Numbered from the stretch's first letter, positions 22,913 through 32,354 are shown. The stretch: DNA of 64,000 nucleotides from Aromatoleum evansii (GCF_012910805.1 NZ_WTVK01000001.1:1-64000), one strand, 5' to 3'. Notes: generated by a model not told the origin, from the letters alone. Numbers and translations are program-made.

Positions 22913-23953
22913 ATGAGCGACGATACCCAGCAGCCCATCGTCGTCCGGCGCATCAACAAGGTCGCAGCCGCGGCGCACGGCGGTGCGTGGAAGATCGCCT
23001 ACGCCGACTTCGTCACGGCGATGATGGCCTTCTTCCTGCTCATGTGGCTGCTCGGCTCGACCGCCCAGGGCGACCTCGAGGGCATTGCCGACCATTTCAT
23101 GAACCCGCTCAAGGTGTCGCTGCAGGGCGGCAGCGGTGCGGGCGACAGCTCCAGCGTCATCCAGGGGGGCGGAGAGGATCTCACCCGCTCGCTCGGGCAG
23201 CGCAAGCGCGGCGAAGTCGAAGGGCGGCGCTCGATCAACCTCGATGCGGCCAAGGGGCGCGAGGTGTATCGCGTCGAAGGCGACGACGAAGGCGTGGAAG
23301 CGACGCGCGAACGGGCCCGTCTCGAGGACCTGAAAGGGCGCATCGAGGCGCTCGTCGAGGCCGATCCCAAGCTGCGCTCCTTCCGCAACCAGATCCTGCT
23401 CGACATCACGTCCGAAGGCCTGCGCATCCAGATCGTCGATGCGCAGAACCGCCCGATGTTCAACACTGCGAGCGACGAACTGTTGCCTTACACGCGCGAG
23501 CTGCTGCGCGCGATCGGGCGCGCGCTCAACGATGTTTCCAACCGTCTGAGCCTTTCGGGGCATACCGATGCGGCGCGCTACGCCGGCGGCGAGCGCGGCT
23601 TCTCGAACTGGGAGCTGTCGAGCAACCGCGCCAATGCCTCGCGCCGCGAACTGGTCGCCGGGGGCCTCGAGGCGGGCAAGGTGATCCGCGTCGTGGGGCT
23701 CGCAGACATGGTGCCGCTGCTCAAGGACGACCTGCTCCATCCAATGAACCGTCGCATAAGCATCATCGTGATGAACAAGAGGACGGAGGAGGCCGTGCGC
23801 AACCAGGCCGGCGCGCTCGACATCGGTTCGTCCGCGCCGCTCGACGGCACGGAGTTGCGCGAGAATATCGAGAGCAGGAGCCAGGCGCCCGCGACGCCGC
23901 CGAGGGGGCGCAGTGCGTTGCCGCTCCCCTTGCCGCCCGTCAAGTCGCCCTGA
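22913..23953 (+). CDS. motB: flagellar motor protein MotB
   Basis: 346 residues. One N-terminal membrane segment (IAYADFVTAMMAFFLLMWLL) carries Asp32, the proton-binding residue, in the same position as in E. coli. The plug/linker follows, and a C-terminal OmpA-like peptidoglycan-binding domain includes LSLSGHTDAARYAGG and NWELSSNRANASRRELV. It anchors the stator to the cell wall. The C-terminal 40 residues are Pro-rich and probably disordered. It starts 67 bases after motA and is followed 57 bases later by cheR. Confidence 0.93.
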   Translation: MSDDTQQPIVVRRINKVAAAAHGGAWKIAYADFVTAMMAFFLLMWLLGSTAQGDLEGIADHFMNPLKVSLQGGSGAGDSSSVIQGGGEDLTRSLGQRKRGEVEGRRSINLDAAKGREVYRVEGDDEGVEATRERARLEDLKGRIEALVEADPKLRSFRNQILLDITSEGLRIQIVDAQNRPMFNTASDELLPYTRELLRAIGRALNDVSNRLSLSGHTDAARYAGGERGFSNWELSSNRANASRRELVAGGLEAGKVIRVVGLADMVPLLKDDLLHPMNRRISIIVMNKRTEEAVRNQAGALDIGSSAPLDGTELRENIESRSQAPATPPRGRSALPLPLPPVKSP

Positions 23954-24010
23954 TGCGAGGGTTCATGCAATGCGCTGCCGCCCCGAAGCGGGCCTCGAGG
24001 TGATCTGAAG

Positions 24011-25003
24011 ATGCCTGCTGGTGACTCTCCCTTCGGCCGCAAGCCGGCAACGCCCGTCATTGCGGGTCGCCCGGCGGCGGACGGTCCGGTCCGGCCGAGT
24101 GCTGCGACGATGTCCGCGTCGATGTCCGCGCCGGGGCTCGCCGCGCTGGCGGCTGCGGCCGCCGCGTCGGCTTTGTCGGCGGCCGGCGAGCGCGAATTCG
24201 AACTGACGCAGGCCGATTTCGAACGCATCCGCAAACTGATCTACGACCATGCGGGCATCGTCCTGTCCCCGGCGAAGCTGGACATGGTGTACAGCCGGCT
24301 CGCGCGCCGCTTGCGCGCATGCGGCGACCGCAGCTTTGCCCAGTACATCGGCCGCCTCGAGCGCGATCGCACCGAATGGGAGACCTTCGTCAATTCACTG
24401 ACGACCAATCTCACCTCGTTCTTCCGCGAGTCGCACCATTTCGACATCCTCGCCGAGCGCATGCGGCGCATTGCCGAACGCCGCACGATTCGCATCTGGT
24501 GCAATGCGGCGTCCACCGGCGAGGAGCCGTACTCGCTCGCGATCACGGCGTGCGAGGCGTTCAATTCGCTCAATCCGCCGGTGCACATCCTCGCCAGCGA
24601 CATCGATACCAGCGTCCTCGCGCATGCCGAGCGCGGCGTCTATCGCGACGACCGCGTGGCGCGCATGGCGCCTGACATGCTGCGGCGCTATTTCGAACAG
24701 GGGACAGGGGCCGGCGAGCATCGCGTGCGCCCGGAGCTGAAGCGACTGTTGAGTTTCAGGCGCATCAACCTCCTCGATCCGGTATGGCCGGTGCAGGGGC
24801 CGCTGGATGCGATCTTCTGTCGCAACGTCATGATCTACTTCGACAAGACGACCCAGTACGGCATTCTCAAGCGTTTCGTGCCCTTGCTGCGCAAGGACGG
24901 CGCGCTGTTCGCCGGCCATTCCGAGAGCTTCATGCATGCGGCGGACCTGTTCCGTTCGACCGGGCGCACCGTCTATCAGCGCACCGATGCAGACGGCAAC
25001 TAG
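24011..25003 (+). CDS. cheR: chemotaxis protein methyltransferase CheR
   Basis: 330 residues. It methylates glutamates on chemoreceptors with S-adenosylmethionine. The N-terminal CheR_N helix bundle ([20 protein letters not shown]) starts near residue 70, and the SAM-binding domain includes [16 protein letters not shown] and [13 protein letters not shown]. The first 60 residues are an Ala/Pro-rich extension not part of the fold; internal ATG codons at residues 34 and 38 could be the real start. Its last 17 bases overlap the cheB-like gene. Confidence 0.92.
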   Translation: MPAGDSPFGRKPATPVIAGRPAADGPVRPSAATMSASMSAPGLAALAAAAAASALSAAGEREFELTQADFERIRKLIYDHAGIVLSPAKLDMVYSRLARRLRACGDRSFAQYIGRLERDRTEWETFVNSLTTNLTSFFRESHHFDILAERMRRIAERRTIRIWCNAASTGEEPYSLAITACEAFNSLNPPVHILASDIDTSVLAHAERGVYRDDRVARMAPDMLRRYFEQGTGAGEHRVRPELKRLLSFRRINLLDPVWPVQGPLDAIFCRNVMIYFDKTTQYGILKRFVPLLRKDGALFAGHSESFMHAADLFRSTGRTVYQRTDADGN

Positions 25004-25619
25004 ACCGCTGTCCGCGGGGCATGTGCCCTCCGGCCGCGTCATCTTCATCGGGGCGTCGACCGGCGGCACCGAGGCGATCAAGCAGGTCCTGCTCGGCGTG
25101 CCGCAGAATTCGCCGCCGATCCTGATCGTGCAGCACATGCCCGAAATGTTCACCGGCGCCTTTGCGCGACGCCTCGACGGACTCTGCGCGGTGAGGGTCA
25201 AGGAGGCCGAGCACGGTGAGTCGGTGTTGCCGGGCACGGCCTACATCGCGCCGGGGCATTCGCACCTGCTGGTGCGGCGCGGGCCGACAGGCGGTCTGCA
25301 GTGTGAGCTGTCGCGCGCCGATCCCGTGAATCGACACCGGCCTTCGGTCGATGCGCTGTTCTCGTCGGCGGCCGCGCAGGTGGGGGCGGCGGCGGTGGGG
25401 GTCCTGCTCACGGGAATGGGTAAGGACGGCGCGCGGGGCCTGCTCGAGATGCGGCGAGCGGGGGCGTGGACCATCGCCCAGGATGCCGGCACCTGCGTCG
25501 TGTACGGCATGCCGCGCGAGGCGGCGATGATCGGAGCCGCGTGCGAGGTCGTCCCGCTCGACGAAATCGCGCATCATGCACTGCGGCAGACGATGCCCGG
25601 GGGTGTGCGAGATGTCTAG
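24987..25619 (+). CDS. cheB: CheB-type methylesterase domain protein without receiver domain
   Basis: 210 residues that correspond only to the catalytic half of CheB. Active-site features: [12 protein letters not shown] (serine nucleophile in the GASTGG motif), [18 protein letters not shown] (histidine), and [17 protein letters not shown] (aspartate). A standard CheB has a 120-residue receiver in front; here the preceding DNA is the end of cheR in another frame, so the receiver is absent from this gene. It could demethylate or deamidate receptors without phosphorylation control, or depend on another CheB elsewhere in the genome. The ATG at 24987 overlaps cheR by 17 bases. Confidence 0.88.
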   Translation: MQTATRPLSAGHVPSGRVIFIGASTGGTEAIKQVLLGVPQNSPPILIVQHMPEMFTGAFARRLDGLCAVRVKEAEHGESVLPGTAYIAPGHSHLLVRRGPTGGLQCELSRADPVNRHRPSVDALFSSAAAQVGAAAVGVLLTGMGKDGARGLLEMRRAGAWTIAQDAGTCVVYGMPREAAMIGAACEVVPLDEIAHHALRQTMPGGVRDV

Positions 25620-25723
25620 GCTTGAATCGGGGTTGCGGGCGGACGCGAGCCACCGGGACGGCGACCATAGTGCGAGAATGGGCGACTGGCAGGAAAGCGG
25701 CGGAAAATCTCTGATGCCGCGCC

Positions 25724-25750
25724 TCAAGTATTTCAGGTCACTGACGTTAT
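25724..25750 (+). promoter_or_regulatory. sigma28 (FliA)-like promoter of cheV1
   Basis: TCAAGTAT (25724-25731), an 11-base spacer, and GACGTTAT (25743-25750). It matches 11 of 16 positions of the FliA consensus and 14 of 16 positions of the candidate site before motA (21898), with identical spacing. It lies 66 bases before the cheV1 start, so cheV1-cheV2-cheY-cheZ-cheA may be a separate class III operon. Confidence 0.55.
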
Positions 25751-25815
25751 CTTGATTGTAATCACGGCGCAGGGACGCCGCTCCGATCATATTGCCGCGT
25801 AACGCGGAGAGTGAA

Positions 25816-26784
25816 ATGTCCGAACTGTTCAAGAATATCGAGGCACGCACGCGCCTGGCCGGAACGAACAAGCTGGAGATACTGCTGTTCACGCTCGGCG
25901 TGGATCAGCGCACGGGACGTCGTGAAACCTTCGGCATCAACGTGTTCAAGGTGCGCGAGGTGATGCGTACGCCAGCCATCACCGCGGCACCGGAGATGCC
26001 GTCGTCGGTCGAAGGGATGGTCAGCCTGCGCGGCGTGCTGGTGCCCGTCGTCGATCTCGGCCGCTACGTCGGCGTCGGGGCAGACGCCCGGCGCGACATC
26101 ATGATCGTCACCGAATACAACGGCCACACGCAGGGCTTCCTGGTCGAGGCAGTCGACACGATCCTGCGCCTCGACTGGGCGCAGATGCGCGTGCCCCCGG
26201 ACATGCTCACGGCCAACATGGGCGGGCTGGTCACGGCGGTCACCGAGCTCAAGGACAACAAGCTGGTCATGATGCTGGATGTCGAGAAGGTCCTCGCCGA
26301 GACGACGACCCAGGACGACCAGTATCTCTTCAAGGGGATCGAGCCGATCGAGGGAAGTACGCACACGGTGTATTTCGCCGACGACTCCTCGGTGGCGCGC
26401 CGTCAGATCGAACGCACGCTCGATGTCCTGGGTGTGCCCTACGTGGGGTCGATCAACGGCCGCATGGCGTGGGAAGAGCTGCAGAAGGCGGCACGCTTCG
26501 CCGAATCCACCGGGCGCAAGGTCAGTGACGTGGTCAGCCTGGTGCTCACCGACGTCGAGATGCCCGAGATGGACGGCTACATCCTGACCAAGTCGATCAA
26601 GTCCGACCCGCGTTTTGCGGGCATCCCCGTGATCATGCACTCGTCGCTGTCCGGCATGTCGAACCAGCAGCTCGGCAAGTCGGTCGGTGTCGATGAATAC
26701 GTTCCCAAGTTTGAACCTCAGCGTCTCGCCGAGACGCTGCGCCGCCTGCTCAACTGCACCGAGCAGCAAGTCCGCGCATCCTGA
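25816..26784 (+). CDS. cheV: chemotaxis coupling protein CheV, first paralogue
   Basis: 322 residues: a CheW-like coupling domain (about 12-165: NKLEILLFTLG, VFKVREVMRTP, VEGMVSLRGVLVPVVDL) followed by a receiver domain (about 185-318) with phospho-acceptor Asp246 in [12 protein letters not shown], acidic ADDSS and Lys in VPKFEP. CheV links chemoreceptors to CheA and may act as a phosphate sink for adaptation. GGAGAG precedes the ATG. A second cheV follows 12 bases downstream with the phospho-acceptor at the same residue number. Confidence 0.9.
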   Translation: MSELFKNIEARTRLAGTNKLEILLFTLGVDQRTGRRETFGINVFKVREVMRTPAITAAPEMPSSVEGMVSLRGVLVPVVDLGRYVGVGADARRDIMIVTEYNGHTQGFLVEAVDTILRLDWAQMRVPPDMLTANMGGLVTAVTELKDNKLVMMLDVEKVLAETTTQDDQYLFKGIEPIEGSTHTVYFADDSSVARRQIERTLDVLGVPYVGSINGRMAWEELQKAARFAESTGRKVSDVVSLVLTDVEMPEMDGYILTKSIKSDPRFAGIPVIMHSSLSGMSNQQLGKSVGVDEYVPKFEPQRLAETLRRLLNCTEQQVRAS

Positions 26785-26796
26785 GGAATCCTCGCC

Positions 26797-27753
26797 ATGT
26801 CCAGTTACCAGACCGAAGAAAACGGCGTGCTCAACGTCGTCGATGGCCGCACCAGCCTGGCCGGCTCGAACCGCATGGAGATCCTGCTGTTCTCGCTCGG
26901 AACCACGGAAACCTTCGGCATCAACGTGTTCAAGGTGCGCGAGGTATCGGCAACGCCCTTCATCACGCGCGCGCCCAACATGCCGGCGGGCGTGGAGGGG
27001 TTGATCTCGCTGCGCGGCAACGTCATCCCGGTGCTCTCGCTGGCCAAGATCCTCGGTCTCGCGCGGCCGGGCGAACCGCTCGGCGGTTCGATGATGGTCA
27101 CCGAATACAGCAAGCGCACCCTCGGTTTCCTCGTGGCCGGGGTCGACCGCATCATCCGCGTCGACTGGGACAAGGTGCGTGCTCCGGACAACGTCTCGAG
27201 CAACGTGCACAACTACATTACCGCGATCACCGAGCTGCCCGACGGCAAGCTGGTGTCCATCGTCGATGTAGAGACGGTGCTGGCGACGACCTTCGGCGAT
27301 GCGGTGGTCGGCAACATCGCGCCGATCCCGGACGGCGAGGACTATGAGGTCTTCTACGTCGACGACTCGGGCGTCGCGCGACGCAAGATCGCCGAAGTGC
27401 TCGACAAGCTGGGGGTCAGGCACAAGCATGCGGTCAATGGCCTGGAGGCCTGGACGCGCCTGCAGGGCATGGCCAGCCATGCGCAGCAGATCGGCCACCG
27501 GGTGAGCGACGAGCTCGACCTGATCCTCGTCGATGCCGAGATGCCGGAGATGGACGGGTACGTGTTGACGCGCAACATCAAGGCCGACAGCCGCTTCGAC
27601 GGCATCCCGGTCGTGATGCACTCCTCGCTGTCGTCGGAAGCAAACCGGGCGATGGGAAAGCGGGTCGGTGTGGACGCCTACGTGGCAAAATTCGACGCCG
27701 ATGCGCTCGCAGACACCCTGCGTCCGCTGCTGACCCGGGGTCATCAAGGCTGA
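26797..27753 (+). CDS. cheV: chemotaxis coupling protein CheV, second paralogue
   Basis: 318 residues with the same CheW-REC order as its upstream neighbour ([41 protein letters not shown] with Asp246 in [12 protein letters not shown] and VAKFDADAL). The two copies share many blocks and evidently arose by tandem duplication, but have diverged at the N-terminus and in the receiver surface. Possibly each serves a different subset of receptors (inference). It is 34 bases before cheY. Confidence 0.9.
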   Translation: MSSYQTEENGVLNVVDGRTSLAGSNRMEILLFSLGTTETFGINVFKVREVSATPFITRAPNMPAGVEGLISLRGNVIPVLSLAKILGLARPGEPLGGSMMVTEYSKRTLGFLVAGVDRIIRVDWDKVRAPDNVSSNVHNYITAITELPDGKLVSIVDVETVLATTFGDAVVGNIAPIPDGEDYEVFYVDDSGVARRKIAEVLDKLGVRHKHAVNGLEAWTRLQGMASHAQQIGHRVSDELDLILVDAEMPEMDGYVLTRNIKADSRFDGIPVVMHSSLSSEANRAMGKRVGVDAYVAKFDADALADTLRPLLTRGHQG

Positions 27754-27787
27754 CCCGGGTCGTGCGCAAGATTACGGAGATACAAGA

Positions 27788-28189
27788 ATGTCCGACCCCA
27801 AGATGAAATTCCTCGTCGTCGACGATTTCTCGACCATGCGCCGCATCGTGCGCAACCTGCTCAAGGAGCTGGGCTTCACCAACGTCGACGAGGCCGAGGA
27901 CGGCGCGGTCGCGCTGCAGAAGCTCAACAGCGCGCCGTTCGACTTCGTCGTGACCGACTGGAACATGCCCAACATGGACGGGCTGACGCTGCTGCAGACG
28001 ATCCGCCAGACTCCGCATCTGCGCCACCTGCCGGTGCTGATGGTCACTGCCGAGGCGAAGAAGGAAAACATCATCGCTGCGGCTCAGGCCGGCGCCAGCG
28101 GCTACATCGTCAAGCCCTTCACTGCGGCGACGATGTCGGAAAAGCTGGAAAAGATCTTCGAAAAAATGGGCAAGAAGGCCACCGCCTGA
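27788..28189 (+). CDS. cheY: chemotaxis response regulator CheY
   Basis: 133-residue single-domain receiver. Key residues sit exactly where E. coli CheY has them: Asp12/Asp13 ([10 protein letters not shown]), phospho-acceptor Asp57 ([13 protein letters not shown]), Thr87 ([12 protein letters not shown]), Tyr106 and Lys109 (GYIVKPF). Phosphorylated by CheA, it binds the FliM switch and reverses the motor. The next gene encodes its phosphatase CheZ. Confidence 0.95.
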   Translation: MSDPKMKFLVVDDFSTMRRIVRNLLKELGFTNVDEAEDGAVALQKLNSAPFDFVVTDWNMPNMDGLTLLQTIRQTPHLRHLPVLMVTAEAKKENIIAAAQAGASGYIVKPFTAATMSEKLEKIFEKMGKKATA

Positions 28190-28223
28190 GGGGCGGGAAA
28201 AGAAACGATCAGGGAGGCCGATA

Positions 28224-29102
28224 ATGGCGAAGAAGCTGAAACAGGACGAGGTCGGGGATTCGGACGAACTCCAGGCCCTGTTCGACAGCATCGCGAACAC
28301 TCAGGCGCAGCCGGCGCCGGCGGCAGTGCGGCCAGCGCCTGCTCCCGCCCCCTCTGCGGCGGGCGATTCCGGCGGCGATGATGCCGAACTGCAGGCCCTG
28401 TTCGATGCCGTCGCGGCGGACTTCGATGCCGGTTGCGCCGAGGCAGAGACTGCCGCGCCCGATGCAGCGGCTGCGTCGAGCGTGCAGCCCGAACACAGTT
28501 GCGACGCGGTGTTCACGCGGATCGGACAGATGACACGACAAGTGCACAACACCCTGCGCGAGCTGGGCTCCGACGACGGCCTGCAGGATGCCGTGCAGGC
28601 GATTCCGGATGCACGCCAGCGCCTGACCTACATCGCGCAGATGACCGAGCAGGCGGCGAGCCGCGTGCTTAATGCGACCGACATTGCCCAGCCGATCCAG
28701 AATCGCATCCAGTCGGGTGCTTCCGACCTGCACTCGCGTTGGGACCGGCTGTTCGCGAACCAGCTGTCGGTCGAGGAGTTCAAGGCGCTGTCGGCTGAAA
28801 CGCGCAGCTTCCTCGGCGAGGTGGTGGAGGGGAGCCGCGCGACCAACGCGCAGCTGATGGAAATCATGATGGCGCAGGATTTCCAGGACCTGACCGGGCA
28901 GGTGATCAAGAAAGTTGTCGATCTCGCGCAGAAGCTGGAGACCGAACTCCTGCAGGTGCTGCTCGAGGTGACGCCGGCGGAAAAGCGCGGCGAGAAGCAC
29001 AGCGGGCTGATGAACGGACCGGTCGTGAGCACCGAGGGCCGCGACGACGTGGTGACGACGCAGGAGCAGGTGGACGACCTGCTCGACAGCCTGGGCTTCT
29101 GA
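28224..29102 (+). CDS. cheZ: protein phosphatase CheZ
   Basis: 292 residues, longer than enteric CheZ (about 214) because of an N-terminal Ala/Pro/Asp-rich stretch in which the phrase ELQALFD is repeated (near residues 14 and 55). The long helical bundle follows, with the active-site motif AQDFQDLTGQVIKK around 218-231, which contains the catalytic glutamine region. The C-terminal tail QEQVDDLLDSLGF is nearly identical to the CheY-binding tail of E. coli CheZ. It dephosphorylates CheY-P. It is 34 bases after cheY. Confidence 0.92.
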   Translation: MAKKLKQDEVGDSDELQALFDSIANTQAQPAPAAVRPAPAPAPSAAGDSGGDDAELQALFDAVAADFDAGCAEAETAAPDAAAASSVQPEHSCDAVFTRIGQMTRQVHNTLRELGSDDGLQDAVQAIPDARQRLTYIAQMTEQAASRVLNATDIAQPIQNRIQSGASDLHSRWDRLFANQLSVEEFKALSAETRSFLGEVVEGSRATNAQLMEIMMAQDFQDLTGQVIKKVVDLAQKLETELLQVLLEVTPAEKRGEKHSGLMNGPVVSTEGRDDVVTTQEQVDDLLDSLGF

Positions 29103-29199
29103 ACGGTCGGTGCCCGGGGCCGCCGGGCAGGACAGCCCGGATGACCGGGCCGATCAATGCAAGGGGCCGCCGGCCCGCAACAAAGATAGCGAGAATGCG

Positions 29200-31083
29200 A
29201 TGAGTGACTTCGCCGGAATGGAAGACCTTCTTCAGGATTTCCTGATCGAGGCGGGAGACTTGCTCTCCGGGGTCGACAACAAGCTCGTGGATCTCGAGCG
29301 CTCGCCCGACGACCGCGGCCTGCTCAACGAGATCTTCCGCGGCTTCCATACGATCAAGGGCGGTGCCGGCTTCCTCAACGCGACGGAACTGGTCACGCTG
29401 TGCCACCTGACCGAGAACCTGTTCGACAACCTGCGCAACGGCGAGCTTGCCGTGACGCCGGAGATCATGGATGTGATCCTCGCCGCGACGGCGACGGTGC
29501 GCGACATGTTCGCGAGCCTGGAGCAGGGCATGCAGCCGGCCGCGGCCGATCCGGATCTGATCGCGCGCCTCAGGCAGGCGATCGCGGGTGAACTCGCCGC
29601 TGCTCCTGCCGCGCCGGCGCCTGCTGCGGCGGCCAGCCCGTTGGCCGCTGGCGGCGCGCCCGACTGGGAGCTGCTGCATGGCGTCGTGACCGGCGTGGCG
29701 CGTGTGGTGCAGCCGGTGCGTGAAGCCGGGCCGGTGGCGGCGGTCGTTCCTGCCGCCCCGACGCTTCCGCCCGAGGAAGTCATCAAGGCGGCGGTGGGCC
29801 GCCGCGCGAGCGACAAACCCGGTTCGCAGATCAGCACGGGCCGTCGCGAGGGCGAGAAGCAGCGCGACAACTCGATCCGCGTCGATACGACGCGCCTCGA
29901 CCAGGTGCTCAACCTCTCGGGCGAGATCGGCCTGACGAAGAACCGCCTCAACGCCCTGCGCAGCGACATCCTCTCCGGTCGCAACGACACCGAGACGCTG
30001 CATTCGCTGGATATCGCGGTCAGCCAGCTCGACCTGCTCGTATCGGACCTGCAGAACGCGGTCATGAAGACGCGCATGCAGCCGATCGGGCGCCTGTTCC
30101 AGAAGTACCCGCGCATCGCGCGCGATCTCGCGCGCAACATGGGCAAGGACGTCGAGCTGGTGCTCGCGGGCGAGGAAACCGAGATCGACAAGACGATGAT
30201 CGAGGATCTCGCCGATCCAATCATCCACCTGATCCGCAACGCGGTCGATCACGGCGTCGAGGATGTGGCGGGGCGGATCGCAAGCGGCAAGCCGGAGAAA
30301 TCCATCGTCCGCCTCGAGGCGCGCCAGGAGGGCGATCACATCGTGATCCTCGTCGCCGACGACGGCCGCGGCATGAACGCCGAGCGGCTGCGCGCGAAGG
30401 CGGTCGAGAAGGGGCTCATCACCGACGAAGAGTCCAATGCGATGGACGAGCGCCAGAGCTTCAACCTGGTGTTCCTGCCTGGCTTCTCGATGGCGGCGCA
30501 GGTGTCGGACGTGTCGGGCCGCGGCGTCGGCATGGACGTCGTGCGCACCAACATCCAGAAGCTCAACGGCAGCATCGAGATCCAGTCGCAACTCGGCAAG
30601 GGCACGACCTTCGTGATCAGCCTGCCGCTGACGCTGGCGATCCTGCCGGTGCTGCTGGTGCGTCTGGGCGAGCAGCCGTTCGCGGTGCCGCTGTCGATGG
30701 TGCGCGAGATCCTGCCGATCGAGGCGAAGGAGGTGCAGGAAGTCGGCGGGCGTGCGACGATGGTCGTGCGTGGCGAGGTGCTGCCGATCCTGCCGCTGGC
30801 GGGGCTGCTGGGCTGGCCGCTGGAGCACGCGCCGTGCTACGGCGTGCTGATGCAGACGGCGGAGATGTCCTTCATCCTCGGCATCGACACTTTCGCGGGC
30901 CGCGAGGACGCGGTGATCAAGTCGCTCGACGACTTCCGCCCGAAGGGCGTTGCCGGGGTGACGACCCTGTCGAACGGCCAGATCGTGCTGATCCTCGACA
31001 TGAAGGAGTTGCTCGGCAGCGCCGGCGACCAGCGCTGGCTGAGTCGCATGACGATGATGGCCAAGCAGGTCGCGACCGCCTGA
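29200..31083 (+). CDS. cheA: chemotaxis sensor histidine kinase CheA
   Basis: 627 residues. P1 phosphotransfer domain: 1-105, with the phosphorylated His50 in GFHTIKGGAGF. Then about 110 residues of Ala/Pro/Val-rich linker (about 120-230) in which I see no P2 CheY-binding domain. P3 dimerisation helices (RVDTTRLDQVLNLSGEIGLT), P4 ATPase with N-box HLIRNAVDHGVE, G1 DDGRGMN, G2 GRGVGMDVV and G3 GKGTTF, and a P5 CheW-like domain at the C-terminus (PVLLVRLGEQPFAVPLSMV). It phosphorylates CheY and, by inference, the CheV receivers. The start at 29200 is taken from the P1 boundary. A terminator follows. Confidence 0.93.
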   Translation: MSDFAGMEDLLQDFLIEAGDLLSGVDNKLVDLERSPDDRGLLNEIFRGFHTIKGGAGFLNATELVTLCHLTENLFDNLRNGELAVTPEIMDVILAATATVRDMFASLEQGMQPAAADPDLIARLRQAIAGELAAAPAAPAPAAAASPLAAGGAPDWELLHGVVTGVARVVQPVREAGPVAAVVPAAPTLPPEEVIKAAVGRRASDKPGSQISTGRREGEKQRDNSIRVDTTRLDQVLNLSGEIGLTKNRLNALRSDILSGRNDTETLHSLDIAVSQLDLLVSDLQNAVMKTRMQPIGRLFQKYPRIARDLARNMGKDVELVLAGEETEIDKTMIEDLADPIIHLIRNAVDHGVEDVAGRIASGKPEKSIVRLEARQEGDHIVILVADDGRGMNAERLRAKAVEKGLITDEESNAMDERQSFNLVFLPGFSMAAQVSDVSGRGVGMDVVRTNIQKLNGSIEIQSQLGKGTTFVISLPLTLAILPVLLVRLGEQPFAVPLSMVREILPIEAKEVQEVGGRATMVVRGEVLPILPLAGLLGWPLEHAPCYGVLMQTAEMSFILGIDTFAGREDAVIKSLDDFRPKGVAGVTTLSNGQIVLILDMKELLGSAGDQRWLSRMTMMAKQVATA

Positions 31084-31106
31084 TCAGCGGAGGACGCAGG
31101 AAACGA

Positions 31107-31142
31107 AAAGCCCGGCGGGAGGGACAGCCTCCGCCGGGCTTT
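31107..31142. terminator. strong hairpin between convergent cheA and transaldolase genes
   Basis: AAAGCCCGGCGG (31107-31118) pairs with CCGCCGGGCTTT (31131-31142), with further AGG/CCT pairing inside the loop. The A-run on one side and T-run on the other allow function in both directions. It lies 24 bases after the cheA stop and 24 bases beyond the end of the transaldolase gene. Confidence 0.85.
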
Positions 31143-31165
31143 GTCTTGTTCGGGGCGTGCGCGCG

Positions 31166-32242
31166 TCAGGCCGTGAGCTGCAGCAGCTGCGCGAAGGCGT
31201 CCTCGAATTGCGCCAGCCCTTCTCGCTGCAGGCGTTCGCCTGCAGCCGTCATGTCGATGCCCAGGTCGTTCAGTGCGTCGAAGGTCGCGCGCGCGGCGCT
31301 GACATCCTCGGCGAGCGTCGCAGCGACCTTGCCGTGGTCGCGCAACGCCGCGAGCGTGGCGTCGGGTAGCGTATTCACGGTTTCCGGACCGATCAGCGGC
31401 TCGGCGTAGAGCAGGTCGCTGTAGGCGGGGTTCTTGGTGCCGGTGCTCGCCCACAGCATGTACTGCGGGCGGGCGCCCGCGGCGCGCAGGTCGGCGAAGG
31501 CCGCGCCGTGGAAGCGTTCCTGGTAGCGTTGGTAGGCGAGCTTCGCCATCGCCACCGCCGCCTTGCCGCGCAGGGCGAGCGCATCGCCGCCGAGCTCTTC
31601 GAGCTGCTTGTCGATGAGGGTGTCGACGCGCGAAAGGAACAGGCTCGCGACCGACATCACCTTGCGCACGTCGCCGCCGGCCTGGCGCAGGCGCTGCAGG
31701 CCCTGGATGTAGGCGTCGGCGACGGCATCGACGTGGGCGAGCGAGAACATCAGCGTGACGTTGACGCTCACGCCGCGTCCGATCAGCAGTTCGATCGCAT
31801 CCAGACCCGCAGTGGTTGCGGGCACCTTGATCAGCAGGTTGTCGCGTGCCACGGCCTGCTTCAGGCGCAGGCCGGCGGCAAGCGTGCCGGCCGCGTCATG
31901 GGCGAGGGCGGGCGACACCTCCAGGCTCACATAGCCGGCGTTGCCGCCGCTGCGCTCCCAGGTACGGCGCAGCAGGTCGCAGGCGCGCTGCACGTCGGGG
32001 ATGACCAGCCCTTCATAGCGTGCCTCGGCGTCGAGCGCTTGCTGCTTCAGGGCTGCGAGGTCGTCCTCGTAATAGCGCCCGCCCGCGATGGCCTTGTGGA
32101 AGATGGCCGGGTTCGTCGTGACGCCGTCAACGCCGTCCTCGGCGATCATCTTTGCGAGCTGACCTTCGTTGAGGAGGGTGCGGGAGAGGTTGTCGAGCCA
32201 GACTTGCTGGCCCTGGGCGCGGACCTGGAGCAGGGGATTCAT
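31166..32242 (-). CDS. tal: transaldolase
   Basis: 358 residues, the longer form of transaldolase seen in many betaproteobacteria, actinobacteria and cyanobacteria rather than the 316-residue TalB form. It moves a dihydroxyacetone unit between sugar phosphates in the non-oxidative pentose phosphate pathway. DGVDGVTTNPAIFHKA (about 36-51) and DNLLIKVPATTAGL, with Schiff-base Lys139, are diagnostic. The gene stands alone on the minus strand between cheA and truC. Confidence 0.92.
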   Translation of the reverse strand: MNPLLQVRAQGQQVWLDNLSRTLLNEGQLAKMIAEDGVDGVTTNPAIFHKAIAGGRYYEDDLAALKQQALDAEARYEGLVIPDVQRACDLLRRTWERSGGNAGYVSLEVSPALAHDAAGTLAAGLRLKQAVARDNLLIKVPATTAGLDAIELLIGRGVSVNVTLMFSLAHVDAVADAYIQGLQRLRQAGGDVRKVMSVASLFLSRVDTLIDKQLEELGGDALALRGKAAVAMAKLAYQRYQERFHGAAFADLRAAGARPQYMLWASTGTKNPAYSDLLYAEPLIGPETVNTLPDATLAALRDHGKVAATLAEDVSAARATFDALNDLGIDMTAAGERLQREGLAQFEDAFAQLLQLTA

Positions 32243-32354
32243 GAGCTGGAGCCGGTGTCAGGTTTGTAGTCGTGGAGATTCATTGTGCAACGAATCGGTG
32301 ACGACAAGAAGACTCCGCGTGCGCGAGGGTGTTGCCGGGCGTGTCCGTCGCCGC

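Noticed and set aside
28217-28224. GCCGATAA, a perfect sigma28 -10 sequence, directly before cheZ
   Set aside because: It runs into the cheZ start codon itself, so no leader would remain, and the -35 position has only weak similarity (AAAAGAAA).
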